From assembly GCA_036501365.1 (NCBI GenBank), contig DASYAL010000074.1, positions 167,691-231,690 on the forward strand: a stretch of DNA of 64,000 nt, read 5' to 3'. Shown here in pieces: positions 39,221-47,523 of the stretch. This stretch comes from CAIKMD01 sp036501365 (GTDB lineage: Bacteria > Pseudomonadota > Alphaproteobacteria > ATCC43930 > CGMCC-115725). The number at the start of each line of letters is the position of its first letter. The stretch's first letter is position 1. The notes under the pieces are model-generated. The model saw only the letters and a program-made list of their open reading frames with translations, had not been told where the DNA came from and ran no database searches. Made by a program: the position numbers and the translations under genes.

Positions 39221-40612
39221 CTACCTCTTCTCCGCCTGATCGGGCTCGCTCTGGCTCGCGTCTTCCGCCACGGCGGCCGGCGCGTCGTCGTCCTCGTCCA
39301 TCGCCACGAGCTCTTTGAGCGATACCGGCTTGTCGGTCACCTGGGCAAGCTCGAGGATGAAATCGACGACCTTATCCTCATAGATCGGCGCGCGCAGATT
39401 GTCGACCGCGCCGGGATTGTTGCGATAATACTCGATGACGTGGCGCTCTTGGCCGGGAAAGCGGCGCGCTTCCTCGCCGACGGCGCGATTGATCTCGTCC
39501 TGCGTGACCGTGAGATTGTTCTTGCTGCCGATCTCGGCGAGAACAAGACCCAGCCGCACCCGGCGCTCGGCGATGTCGCGGTACTCGGCCTTCACCGCCG
39601 CCTCGTCCTTGACCGGCTCGGTCGATTCGACCCCGGCCTGCTTGCTGCGCTCGAGCTGCGCCTGGTATTGGCGCCAGATCGTCTCGAGCTCGATATCAAC
39701 CATGCCGGCCGGCACGGTGAAGCGGTGCCGCTCGGCGAGCCCGTCGAGCAGCGCGCGCTTGAGCTTCTGGCGCGCGACGCCTTGATAGTCGCGCTCGATG
39801 CGCTCGCGCACGGCTTGGCGCAGCGCCGCGAGGTTCTCCATCCCGACCGCCGTTGCCAGCGATTCATCGATCGGCTGCTCGGCCTGGCCCCTCACCTCTT
39901 TCGCCGTGACGGCGAATTCGGCGGCTTTGCCGGCGAGATCGGCGCTGCCGTAATCGGCCGGAAAATCGACCTTCACGGTCCGCGCCTCGCCGGCCTTGAT
40001 GCCGAGGACCTGATCCTCGAAACCCGGGATGAAGCTGCCGCTGCCGAGCTCGAGCGAATAATCCTTGGCCGAGCCGCCGGGGAATTCGACGCCGCCGACC
40101 GAGCCGACGAAATCCATCACGACGATGTCGCCCTTTTCCGCGGCGCGCTCGACCGTCTCGGCCTTGCGCTGCTGCTTGGCGATGCGCTCCAGCGCGCGAT
40201 CGATCTCCTCTTCCGGCACATCGGGCTTCAGCCGCTCGAGCTCGAGCTCGCCGAGATTGGCGAGCTCGATCTGCGGCAACACCTCGACGGCGAGCTTGTA
40301 TTGCAGATCCGTGCCTTCGTTGAAGGAGACGATCTCGATCTTCGGCTGCAGCGCCGGGCGCAGATTGCGCTCGCGCATCGCCTCGGACGAGCTGTCGGAC
40401 ACGGTGCGCTCCAGCACTTCGCCCATGACCGAGGGCCCATAGCGTTTGCGCAACACGTTGAGCGGCACCTTGCCGGGGCGGAAGCCCGGCAGGCGGATGG
40501 TGCGGCCGATTTCGCCGAGCCGGTCGGTCACGCGCCGCTCGATATCGGCGGCGGCGATGACGATCGTCATCTCGTGCTTCAGGCCCTCTGCATTGGTCTC
40601 GGTGATTTGCAT
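39221..40612 (-). CDS. tig: Trigger factor
   Basis: Ribosome-associated chaperone and peptidyl-prolyl isomerase. The 463 residues begin with the ribosome-binding domain, whose signature GFRPGKVP lies near residue 43. An FKBP-type domain (GDIVVMDFVGSVGG through FIPGFEDQVLGIKAGE, about 155-240) follows, then the helical arm domain and an acidic tail. I start it at ATG 40612; the longer frame translates tRNA-Leu. Confidence 0.96.
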   Translation of the reverse strand: MQITETNAEGLKHEMTIVIAAADIERRVTDRLGEIGRTIRLPGFRPGKVPLNVLRKRYGPSVMGEVLERTVSDSSSEAMRERNLRPALQPKIEIVSFNEGTDLQYKLAVEVLPQIELANLGELELERLKPDVPEEEIDRALERIAKQQRKAETVERAAEKGDIVVMDFVGSVGGVEFPGGSAKDYSLELGSGSFIPGFEDQVLGIKAGEARTVKVDFPADYGSADLAGKAAEFAVTAKEVRGQAEQPIDESLATAVGMENLAALRQAVRERIERDYQGVARQKLKRALLDGLAERHRFTVPAGMVDIELETIWRQYQAQLERSKQAGVESTEPVKDEAAVKAEYRDIAERRVRLGLVLAEIGSKNNLTVTQDEINRAVGEEARRFPGQERHVIEYYRNNPGAVDNLRAPIYEDKVVDFILELAQVTDKPVSLKELVAMDEDDDAPAAVAEDASQSEPDQAEKR

Positions 40613-40642
40613 GCCGGTCTTCGAAGGTCTCGTTTCCTCGCG

Positions 40643-40727
40643 TGGTGCGGGCGGAGGGATTTGAACCCCCACGACTTGCGTCGCTGGAACCTAAATCCAG
40701 TGCGTCTACCAATTCCGCCACGCCCGC
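40643..40727 (-). tRNA. tRNA-Leu (anticodon TAG)
   Basis: An 85-nt class II tRNA with encoded CCA. Acceptor GCGGGCG pairs with CGCCCGC, the anticodon stem CTGGA/TCCAG closes loop TTTAGGT (TAG), a long variable arm follows, and the T loop is TTCAAAT. It lies 30 bases upstream of tig on the same strand. Confidence 0.97.
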
Positions 40728-40856
40728 GCGGGTGACGCCGGCGAGCCCAGCGTCCGGACTCAGGCCAGCCGCCGCCGATAGGGGCGGCTTCATAGCATAG
40801 GCCCCCCGGCAGGGGAAGGTGGGCCGACCCCGGCCGAATGGCGAGGTTGCGCCTTC

Positions 40857-42275
40857 TTACGCCTTTAGCAGGCGCAGCACGGACGCCGAGGCGGTCACGC
40901 GGCCCTCGCCGGTATAGGCCTCGTGGTAGGCTTCGATGTCCTGCTGGCGATAGAGGTAGTTGATCATCAGCCCGGCGCTTTGCTGCAGCCCTTTGGGCGA
41001 CAGATCACCGAGCCAGTTGATGCGCTCGAGCCGCGCGCCGTTGCTCAGATGGAAATGCGCGACGCCGTCGAGCGCCCGGCCGCGCGGCGTCTTCTCGTTG
41101 ACGAGATAACGCGCCGCCAGCCGCAGCATCGGCGGCTTCAGCGCCTCCGCCACCGCTGGATCCTCATACCAGTCCGGGCGCGCCAAAAGCTCGGTCAGCG
41201 CGTGCGCCACGGGCACGCCGGGCAGCGCGGCGACCGCATGCTGCTCGATCGGGGTGAGCAGATCGTCGCCTTCCTCGAGGCTGCGCTGCTCGAGCCAGGC
41301 ACGGAAACCGGGCAGCGGCGATAGCGTCGCGTACCGCGTCAGATGCGGCAGTTCGGCGGCGAGCCGATCGACGACGCGTTTTATAAGGAATGCGCCGAAG
41401 CTGATGCCCGAGAGGCCGCGCTGGCAGGTGGAGATCGAATAGAAGATCGCCGTGTCGGCGGTCTGCGGGTCGCCGATCGGCGCGGTCTCGTCGAGCAGCG
41501 ATTGCACGTTGTCGGCCATGCCCTGCACGAGGGCGATCTCGACGAAAATGAGCGGCTCGTCGGGCATGCGCGGGTGGAAATAGGCGAAGCACCGCCTGTC
41601 GGCCTCGAGCCGGTTCTTGAGGTCGGACCAGCTCCTGATCTCGTGGACGGCCTCGTAGAACATGAGCTTCTCGAGCAGCGCCGCGGGCGAGTCCCAGGTG
41701 ATGCGTCGCACTTCGAGGAAGCCCTCGTCGAACCAGCTCGCGAGCAGGGCGCGCAGATCGTGGTCGAGATTCGCGAGCGCCTCGTCGGTGCGCGCGAGCT
41801 GCATCAATTCGGCGCGCATGTCGACGAGGAACTTCACCCCGTTCGGCAACGCGTTGAACTGCGTCAGCAGCCGGACGCGCGGCGGCTCGAGCGCCTGGCG
41901 CAGCGCGCGCTCGATGCGGTGCCGCTCGTCCTCGGTGCGCGCGTGAGCGAGACGCTGGCAGGCAGCGAGGACAGCGACGCGATCGATGTCGAATTCGTCG
42001 GCCAGCAAATGCAGGAAGCGCGACCGGCCATCGCCTTGCAAGGCGAGGTAGGCTTGGCCCAGGGCCGCCGCGCGGGCGCGCGCCGAGACCTCGCCGCCGC
42101 GCGCCTCGAGGCAGTCCTGCATCTGGCGGCGCAGCCGGTCGGCGTCGCCATCGCTGAGGATCGCCGGCAGCATGCCGCGCTCGCCGGCGAAGTCGCGCCA
42201 TCGCGCCTTCAAGGTGCGCAGGTTGCTGCGGGTGAAGTCGAAGACGCCGTCGAGAAAGCTGGTGCGTTCGCTCAT
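40857..42275 (-). CDS. Malonyl-CoA decarboxylase
   Basis: Converts malonyl-CoA to acetyl-CoA and CO2. The 472 residues have an N-terminal helical domain (about 1-165) and a C-terminal acetyltransferase-fold domain. Markers are ITWDSPAALLEKLMFYEAVHEI, FFxIALVQGM-like FVEIALVQGMADNVQ and FYSISTCQRGLSGISFG. A conserved His occurs in VAHFHLSNGARL. The ATG overlaps the stop of the NAD(P)HX repair gene (ATGA), so translation is coupled. No malonate CoA-transferase or carrier is adjacent. Confidence 0.9.
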   Translation of the reverse strand: MSERTSFLDGVFDFTRSNLRTLKARWRDFAGERGMLPAILSDGDADRLRRQMQDCLEARGGEVSARARAAALGQAYLALQGDGRSRFLHLLADEFDIDRVAVLAACQRLAHARTEDERHRIERALRQALEPPRVRLLTQFNALPNGVKFLVDMRAELMQLARTDEALANLDHDLRALLASWFDEGFLEVRRITWDSPAALLEKLMFYEAVHEIRSWSDLKNRLEADRRCFAYFHPRMPDEPLIFVEIALVQGMADNVQSLLDETAPIGDPQTADTAIFYSISTCQRGLSGISFGAFLIKRVVDRLAAELPHLTRYATLSPLPGFRAWLEQRSLEEGDDLLTPIEQHAVAALPGVPVAHALTELLARPDWYEDPAVAEALKPPMLRLAARYLVNEKTPRGRALDGVAHFHLSNGARLERINWLGDLSPKGLQQSAGLMINYLYRQQDIEAYHEAYTGEGRVTASASVLRLLKA

Positions 42276-43768
42276 GGGTCCTTCAATGTTCGAACACTCG
42301 ATGCAAGCGCCTTCAGGCGGCGCAGCGCCACCGGCAAGGTATCGACCAAATCCTCGGCGACAAGGCCCGGGCCGAATTCCCGCGCCGCCTCGCCGTGCAG
42401 CCAGCACGCCGCGCCCGCCGCCTCGAATGGGGCGAGGCCTTGGGCCAGCAGTCCGGCGATCAAGCCCGAAAGCACGTCTCCGGTTCCGCCGGTCGCGAGA
42501 TCGGGCGGCGCATTCGAATTGATCGCGGCGCGGCCGTCGGGCGCGGCGATCACCGTATCGGGACCTTTGAGGACGACCACCGCGCCGGCACGCAGCGCCG
42601 CGCGGCGCGCGCGGCTCAGCCGATCGCCCTCGCGCGAGAAGAGCCGTGCGAACTCGCCGTCGTGCGGCGTCAGCACCGTCGGTCCTTTGATCGCGGCGAA
42701 GAGCGCATCGGGCGACGGCGCGAAGACCGTCAGAGCATCGGCGTCGAGCACCACGGCACGGCCCAGGCCGAGCGCGGCCAGCGCGGTCTCGCGCGTTTCG
42801 GGCGTCACGCCCGCGCCCGGGCCGACCACCAGCGCGCGGACGCGGTCGTCCTGCGCCAGGGCAACGAAATCCTCGCAGCGCCGCGTCGGCTGGACGATGA
42901 TGCCGGCGAGCGCCCCGGCATAAACCGGCCAAGCGCTTTCAGGCGCCGCCACCGTCACGAGCCCGGCGCCGGCTCGGGCGGCGGCCCGAGCGGCCAGCCG
43001 CGCGGCGCCGGTCAGCACCGGGCCGCCGACGACGACCACATGGCCGCGGCTGTATTTATGGTCCTCGGCCCGTGGCCAAGGATAGGCATCGAGCCAAAGC
43101 GGCGGACCATTCTCGAAGCAGCGCGGGACGATTTCGTCCAGTACCGTCTCGGGAATGCCGATCGGCGCCAGCAGCACCGTGCCGCAGCGTCCCCGCCCCG
43201 GATAAAGAAGGTGCCCCGGCTTCTTGCGAAAGAACGTAACCGTGATGGCGGCGACGGACGCCGCGCCACGGATCTCGCCGGTGGCGCCATCGATGCCGCT
43301 CGGCACATCGACCGCGACCACCGGAATCGCCGACGCCGCGAGCGCCTCGATCGTCGCGCGCGCGACGCCCTCGAGCGGTCGCGACAAGCCGGCGCCGAAA
43401 ATCGCATCGATGACGATGCCGGCGCCGCCGATCGCGTCCGCCGACATTGCCTCCACCGCACCGCGAAACCGGGCGGCATGATGGGCGGCCGCGCCGCTCA
43501 GCTGCGTCGCCGCGCCCAGCAGCGCCAAGCGTACCGGCCAGCCTTGCGCCGCGAGATGCCGCGCGGCGACGAAGCCATCGCCGCCATTATTGCCGGGGCC
43601 GCAGAGCACGACGACCGGACGCGGCGACCAGCGGCGGCTCACGGCGTCCGCGACCGCGCGACCGGCCGCTTCCATCAACGCGATCTCGGCGGCGCCGGCG
43701 GCGACAGCCGCCCGGTCGGCCGCGTTCATCTCGGCCGGCGTCAGCACTGCGTTGTCGGAGGCGCGCAT
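42272..43768 (-). CDS. nnr: Bifunctional NAD(P)H-hydrate epimerase / ADP-dependent dehydratase
   Basis: Repairs hydrated NADH and NADPH. The 498 residues fuse an N-terminal YjeF epimerase domain (GPGNNGGDGFVAARHL, VDVPSGIDGATG) to a C-terminal ribokinase-like dehydratase (VVGPGAGV, LTPHDGEFARLF, ATGGTGDVLSGLIAGLLAQG). I start it at ATG 43768; a TTG at 43792 would add 8 residues. The same transcript continues into malonyl-CoA decarboxylase. Confidence 0.94.
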   Translation of the reverse strand: MRASDNAVLTPAEMNAADRAAVAAGAAEIALMEAAGRAVADAVSRRWSPRPVVVLCGPGNNGGDGFVAARHLAAQGWPVRLALLGAATQLSGAAAHHAARFRGAVEAMSADAIGGAGIVIDAIFGAGLSRPLEGVARATIEALAASAIPVVAVDVPSGIDGATGEIRGAASVAAITVTFFRKKPGHLLYPGRGRCGTVLLAPIGIPETVLDEIVPRCFENGPPLWLDAYPWPRAEDHKYSRGHVVVVGGPVLTGAARLAARAAARAGAGLVTVAAPESAWPVYAGALAGIIVQPTRRCEDFVALAQDDRVRALVVGPGAGVTPETRETALAALGLGRAVVLDADALTVFAPSPDALFAAIKGPTVLTPHDGEFARLFSREGDRLSRARRAALRAGAVVVLKGPDTVIAAPDGRAAINSNAPPDLATGGTGDVLSGLIAGLLAQGLAPFEAAGAACWLHGEAAREFGPGLVAEDLVDTLPVALRRLKALASSVRTLKDP

Positions 43769-43914
43769 TCCGGACTCAAATCCTGTCGGCAACCCTGTCG
43801 GCCGATCACCCAGGCATGAGTCTATACCGTCACCGGCGACAGGCGAAAGCGCGGGCCCGAAGCCGGGTCACGCGGCTTGACGCTGGCAGGCCACCGGGTT
43901 AGGAGCGCCGCGGC

Positions 43915-43992
43915 GGCGGGTGTAGCTCAGCTGGTTAGAGCGCCAGATTGTGGATCTGGATGTCGCCGGTTCGAACCCGGTCACTCGCCCCA
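43915..43992 (+). tRNA. tRNA-His (anticodon GTG)
   Basis: A 78-nt cloverleaf including the encoded extra G(-1), which pairs with C73, and CCA. Acceptor GCGGGTG pairs with CACTCGC, the anticodon stem CCAGA/TCTGG closes loop TTGTGGA (GTG), and the T loop is TTCGAAC. Confidence 0.97.
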
Positions 43993-44023
43993 ATCTTCCC
44001 GTCCTTCGCTCCCCCCAGAGATC

Positions 44024-44779
44024 ATGCCGGCCGGTTCCGATCTGCTCTTGCTGTTTCTCGCCGGCCTCGTCACCGGCGTCATGAACGCGGTCGCCGGCGG
44101 CGGCAGCTTCGTCGCCTTTCCGGCGCTGCTGCTGGTCGGCATTCCGCCCATCCCGGCCAATGTCACCACCACGGTCGCGACCGTCCCCGGCCAGTTCGCC
44201 AGCGTCTGGGCCTATCGCCACGACATTCGCGCGGCGACGCAATTCGATGTGCGGATGCTGCTCGCGGTCAGCGTCGCGGGCGGCCTCGCCGGCGCGCTGA
44301 TCCTCCTCGCGACGCCGAGCACCGTCTTTGCCGGCGTGCTGCCGTGGTTGATGCTGCTCGCGACCGCGATCTTCATCTTCGGCAATTTCGCGCCGCAGAC
44401 GATCCTGCGACGCTTCACGCTCGATATGCGCGGCGTGCTGGTCGCGCAATTCGCGATCGCCCTCTATGGCGGCTATTTCGGCGCCGGCATCGGCTTCATG
44501 ATGCTTGCGGCGCTGACCCTTTACGGCATGCGCGACATTCACGCGATGAACGGGCTGAAGCTGGTTCTCGCGCTCTGCATGACCGTGGTCTCGTCGGCCG
44601 CTTTCGCGCTGTCGGGCAAAGTTCATTGGACCGAGGCCGCGGTGATGTGTGTCGCGACGCTGATCGGCGGCTATAGCGGCGCGCTCGGCGCCAAACGGGT
44701 CAAGCCGCAGATCGTGAAGGTCTTCATCGCGCTGCTGGGCGCGGGACTCACCGCCTATTTTTTCGTCCGCGGCGCCTGA
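44024..44779 (+). CDS. TauE/SafE family permease
   Basis: A 251-residue inner-membrane protein with about eight helices. The repeat motifs AGLVTGVMNAVAGGGSFVAFPAL near the start and IALYGGYFGAGIGFMMLAAL in the second half are typical of the TauE/SafE (sulfite/sulfonate export-related) family. The transported ion is unknown. ATG 44024 lies 31 bases after tRNA-His; the open frame upstream of it is the tRNA itself. Confidence 0.88.
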   Translation: MPAGSDLLLLFLAGLVTGVMNAVAGGGSFVAFPALLLVGIPPIPANVTTTVATVPGQFASVWAYRHDIRAATQFDVRMLLAVSVAGGLAGALILLATPSTVFAGVLPWLMLLATAIFIFGNFAPQTILRRFTLDMRGVLVAQFAIALYGGYFGAGIGFMMLAALTLYGMRDIHAMNGLKLVLALCMTVVSSAAFALSGKVHWTEAAVMCVATLIGGYSGALGAKRVKPQIVKVFIALLGAGLTAYFFVRGA

Positions 44780-44780
44780 G

Positions 44781-44804
44781 TTTCGTTGCCAAAAGGCAAC
44801 GAAA
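44781..44804. repeat. 10-bp hairpin after the TauE/SafE gene
   Basis: TTTCGTTGCC and GGCAACGAAA form a perfect stem with an AAAA loop, directly after the stop codon. Neither strand has a U tract after it, so it is listed as a hairpin and not as a terminator. Confidence 0.45.
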
Positions 44805-44890
44805 AATCCGACATAAACCGCCGCCGCCCGGGAACCGGATATCGGCTCGGCGGGTTGCATCGCCAGCGAGACTTATCGCAGGAGATGTAC

Positions 44891-45460
44891 ATGTTTATGC
44901 GCCTGTCTACCGCCCTGGCGGCGCTGCTCGCTTGTGCCGCCGTCGCCCACGCCCAAACCCCGAGCGCGCCGCCTGCCGCAAGCACGTCTGCCGCGACCGC
45001 CGTGCCTGCCGCCGACCGCAGCTTTGCGACCAAGGCGGCCGCCGCCGGCACGGCCGAGATCAGCGACGCGCAGATCGCGCTCAAGAATTCCAGCCGCCAG
45101 GACGTGAAGGACTTTGCGCAGCGCATGGTCCAGGACCACACCAAGGCGGCTGACCAGTTGAAGTCGATCGCCGCGGGCGAAGGCGTCACGCTGCCGGCCA
45201 GCGAAACATCTGCCGACCAGAAAAAGACCGACGCGCTGCAGAAGCTGTCGGGTGCGCGGTTCGACCGCCGCTACATCCTCGGGCAGCGCGCCGCGCATAA
45301 GCAGGCGGTGGCGCTGTTCTCGAAGGAGAGCAAGAGCGGCAAGGACCAGCAGCTCAAATCCTTCGCCGGCCAGACGCTGCCGACTTTGCAGGATCACCTG
45401 AAGATGATCACGGCCATGCCGCTCAGCCAAAATCAGAAGACGTCGAGCACGGCCAAATGA
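44891..45460 (+). CDS. DUF4142 family exported protein
   Basis: A 189-residue protein with a Sec signal peptide (RLSTALAALLACAAVAHAQ), followed by an Ala/Pro-rich linker and a ferritin-like four-helix DUF4142 domain (AAAAGTAEISDAQIALKNSS, then DFAQRMVQDHTKA, and DLQ-type HL at the end). The function is not established; the family is common in the periplasm of soil bacteria. ATG 44891 is 6 bases after AGGAG; in-frame ATGs at 44885 and 44897 are alternatives. The next gene starts within its stop (ATGA). Confidence 0.85.
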   Translation: MFMRLSTALAALLACAAVAHAQTPSAPPAASTSAATAVPAADRSFATKAAAAGTAEISDAQIALKNSSRQDVKDFAQRMVQDHTKAADQLKSIAAGEGVTLPASETSADQKKTDALQKLSGARFDRRYILGQRAAHKQAVALFSKESKSGKDQQLKSFAGQTLPTLQDHLKMITAMPLSQNQKTSSTAK

Positions 45461-45798
45461 ACGCGCTGATCTGGCCGGCGACTCTGGCCGTCGCGGCGCT
45501 TGCTTGCGCGACTTTTGCGAAAGCCGAACCGCCGCCCAATGCCGACCCAGCCCTGGCGCCGTGGTATCAAAGTCTGCGCCAGCCCGATACCGGCGTCTCG
45601 TGCTGCTCGATCGCCGATTGCCGGGCGACCGACTACCGCACCAATGGCGATCACTACGAAGTGCTGATCGACGACAAATGGACCGTCGTCCCGAAGGACA
45701 AGGTCCTGCAGCGGGTCGACAACCCGGTCGGGCGCGCCGTGGTGTGCTGGACCCCGGCCTTGGGTGTCATGTGCTTCGTGCGCGCCACGGAGACCTGA
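45457..45798 (+). CDS. Small exported cysteine-containing protein
   Basis: A 113-residue protein with a signal peptide (ALIWPATLAVAALACATFAKA) and a mature domain with five cysteines (GVSCCSIADC, VVCWTPALGVMCF) that could form disulfides in the periplasm. The pattern WYQSLRQPDTGVSCCSIADC is recurrent in alphaproteobacterial hypothetical proteins, but no function is known to me. It is translationally coupled to the DUF4142 gene. Confidence 0.75.
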   Translation: MNALIWPATLAVAALACATFAKAEPPPNADPALAPWYQSLRQPDTGVSCCSIADCRATDYRTNGDHYEVLIDDKWTVVPKDKVLQRVDNPVGRAVVCWTPALGVMCFVRATET

Positions 45799-45813
45799 CG
45801 CCGGCCTGACCCG

Positions 45814-46857
45814 TCAGCCGAGCGCGCTCGAATCGCGCGGCGGCTGCTCCGCAGCGATCATGCGGTCGAGCAACCGGCGCGCGGCGAGCGGCGCCGCATC
45901 GACCTTGATCGATACCGACGGCGCGAAGGGCTTCAGCTCCATCATCCGCTGCTGCGCCTCGAGTACGGCGACGTCCTCGCGGAAGACATCGACGAAATCG
46001 GTGTTGAAGACCTTGTCGAGCGCCGCATCGCCAAGCCCGAACTTGCGCGGAAATTGAAAGAAGTAATGTGTCGTACGCTCGGTCTCGGGCGTCGGCGCGC
46101 TAAGCGCCATGAGCTCGATGCCGTGGCTGCGATCGCCCTCGGGCGCGCCGGTTCCGGTCGCGGCACAGCCGGCGAAATTGACGCTGAAGCAGGGCGGCAC
46201 ATGCTCGACGATCTGCCAGCGGTCGACGTTGCCGGCGAATTTGCCCGCCGCCTGATACATCGGCGGCGCGGGGCGATCGAGGATCCAGCGCGTCAGGCGG
46301 ACGAGATTGCTCTCGCGCTCGGTGGTCGCCGGGAAGTCGTTGATGGCGGGATTGCCGATCGAGCTCGCATGGACATAGACGAGATGCGTCACGTCGAGGA
46401 CGTTGTCGTTGATGAGCTGATAGTTGCAGGCGACCGGCAGCATGTCGGGCTTGGCGCAAGCCCAGTCGGGATGATCGGCCCACCACCAGTTCGGGATGAG
46501 CGCCGGATCGGCGCGTTTCGGGTCGCCCATCCAGATCCACACCCAGTTGAAGCGCTCGACCAGCGGATAGGCTCGGATCGTCGCCTCGGGCGGTATCTGC
46601 GGCTGGCCGGGAATCTCGACGCAGCGGCCGCGCGTATCGAAGCGCAGACCATGATAGCCGCAGCGCAGGCTGTCGCCTTCGAGCCGCCCGAGCGATAGCG
46701 GCAGATGACGATGGCAGCAGCGGTCCTCGAGCGCGACCGGCGCCCCATCCTCGCGGCGGTAGAACACGACCGGCTCACCCAGGATCGTGCGCGCCAGCGG
46801 CCGGCGGCCGATCTCGCGGTCCCAGGCCGCGACGTACCAGGAATTGCGCAGGAACAT
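45814..46857 (-). CDS. Rieske 2Fe-2S oxygenase, vanillate O-demethylase (VanA)-like
   Basis: A 347-residue terminal oxygenase. The N-terminal Rieske domain has Cys47, His49, Cys66 and His69 (RCCHRH and RCGYHG). The catalytic domain has the mononuclear iron motif DNVLDVTHLVYVH (Asp then two His). Family members demethylate or hydroxylate aromatic acids using electrons from a separate reductase, which is not in the window. I start it at ATG 46857; sequence upstream lacks conservation. It is divergent from glnB across 260 bp. A paralogue lies at 50494-51528. Confidence 0.87.
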   Translation of the reverse strand: MFLRNSWYVAAWDREIGRRPLARTILGEPVVFYRREDGAPVALEDRCCHRHLPLSLGRLEGDSLRCGYHGLRFDTRGRCVEIPGQPQIPPEATIRAYPLVERFNWVWIWMGDPKRADPALIPNWWWADHPDWACAKPDMLPVACNYQLINDNVLDVTHLVYVHASSIGNPAINDFPATTERESNLVRLTRWILDRPAPPMYQAAGKFAGNVDRWQIVEHVPPCFSVNFAGCAATGTGAPEGDRSHGIELMALSAPTPETERTTHYFFQFPRKFGLGDAALDKVFNTDFVDVFREDVAVLEAQQRMMELKPFAPSVSIKVDAAPLAARRLLDRMIAAEQPPRDSSALG

Positions 46858-47034
46858 GGACGTCCCGAGGATATCGACCGGCCATCGTCGCATTGGGCCG
46901 GTGTCCCGGCAAGCGGCCCGCTCAGCCGCCAATTTCTGCCTGAAATCCGGGCAGGTGCCTATTTTCTGGACGGGCCAGACGGGTTTCGCTATTGATCCGA
47001 GCGGCATTCGTCCGACGCAGGGGGCTCCTAGGCG

Positions 47035-47052
47035 TTGGCATGCCTCGTGCTT
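47035..47052 (+). promoter_or_regulatory. Sigma-54-type promoter of glnB-glnA
   Basis: TTGGCATGCCTCGTGCTT has the -24 GG (47037-47038) and the -12 GC (47049-47050) separated by exactly 10 bases, the spacing required by RpoN. It matches YTGGCAYGN4TTGCW at most positions. The predicted start is near 47062, about 55 bases before the glnB ATG. NtrC control is expected from the family; I could not identify NtrC boxes upstream. Confidence 0.7.
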
Positions 47053-47117
47053 AGCCCCAAACAGGCGACCGGCGGTTTGGCCGGAGGCGATGCAATCGCA
47101 CATAGGCGGAAAAATCC

Positions 47118-47456
47118 ATGAAGAAGGTCGAAGCGATCATCAAACCCTTCAAGCTCGACGAGGTGAAGGAAGCGCTTCACGAAGTGGGTATCCAAGGCAT
47201 CACCGTCACCGAGGCCAAGGGATTCGGCCGGCAAAAGGGCCACACCGAGCTCTATCGCGGCGCCGAATACGTGGTTGATTTCCTGCCGAAGGTGAAGATC
47301 GAAGTGGTGATGGACGACGCGCTGTTGGAGCGCGCGATCGAGGCAATTCAACATGCGGCGCGTACCGGCCGCATCGGCGACGGAAAGATCTTCGTCACGA
47401 CCGTCGACGAAGCCATCCGCATCCGCACGGGCGAAAAGGGCGCAGACGCCGTCTGA
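47118..47456 (+). CDS. glnB: Nitrogen regulatory protein P-II
   Basis: Trimeric signal protein reporting glutamine/2-oxoglutarate and ATP/ADP status to glutamine synthetase adenylyltransferase and NtrB. The 112 residues start KKVEAIIKPFKLDEV. The T-loop carries the uridylylation site Tyr51 in YRGAEYVVDF, and the B-loop TGRIGDGKIF binds ATP. Linkage to glnA 67 bases downstream argues for GlnB over GlnK, and no amtB is present. Confidence 0.95.
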   Translation: MKKVEAIIKPFKLDEVKEALHEVGIQGITVTEAKGFGRQKGHTELYRGAEYVVDFLPKVKIEVVMDDALLERAIEAIQHAARTGRIGDGKIFVTTVDEAIRIRTGEKGADAV

Positions 47457-47523
47457 TCGACGCGGGCGCGAATTCGGGGGCAGTGAGAAGAGACGAAGGT
47501 CCAGCAGAGAAGGGATAGACACG

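Noticed and set aside
43877..44023. Upstream extension of the TauE/SafE gene
   Set aside because: It translates tRNA-His; the membrane protein begins naturally at ATG 44024.
44781..44804. Terminator after the TauE/SafE gene
   Set aside because: The hairpin is perfect but has no T tract on either strand, so it is listed only as a repeat.
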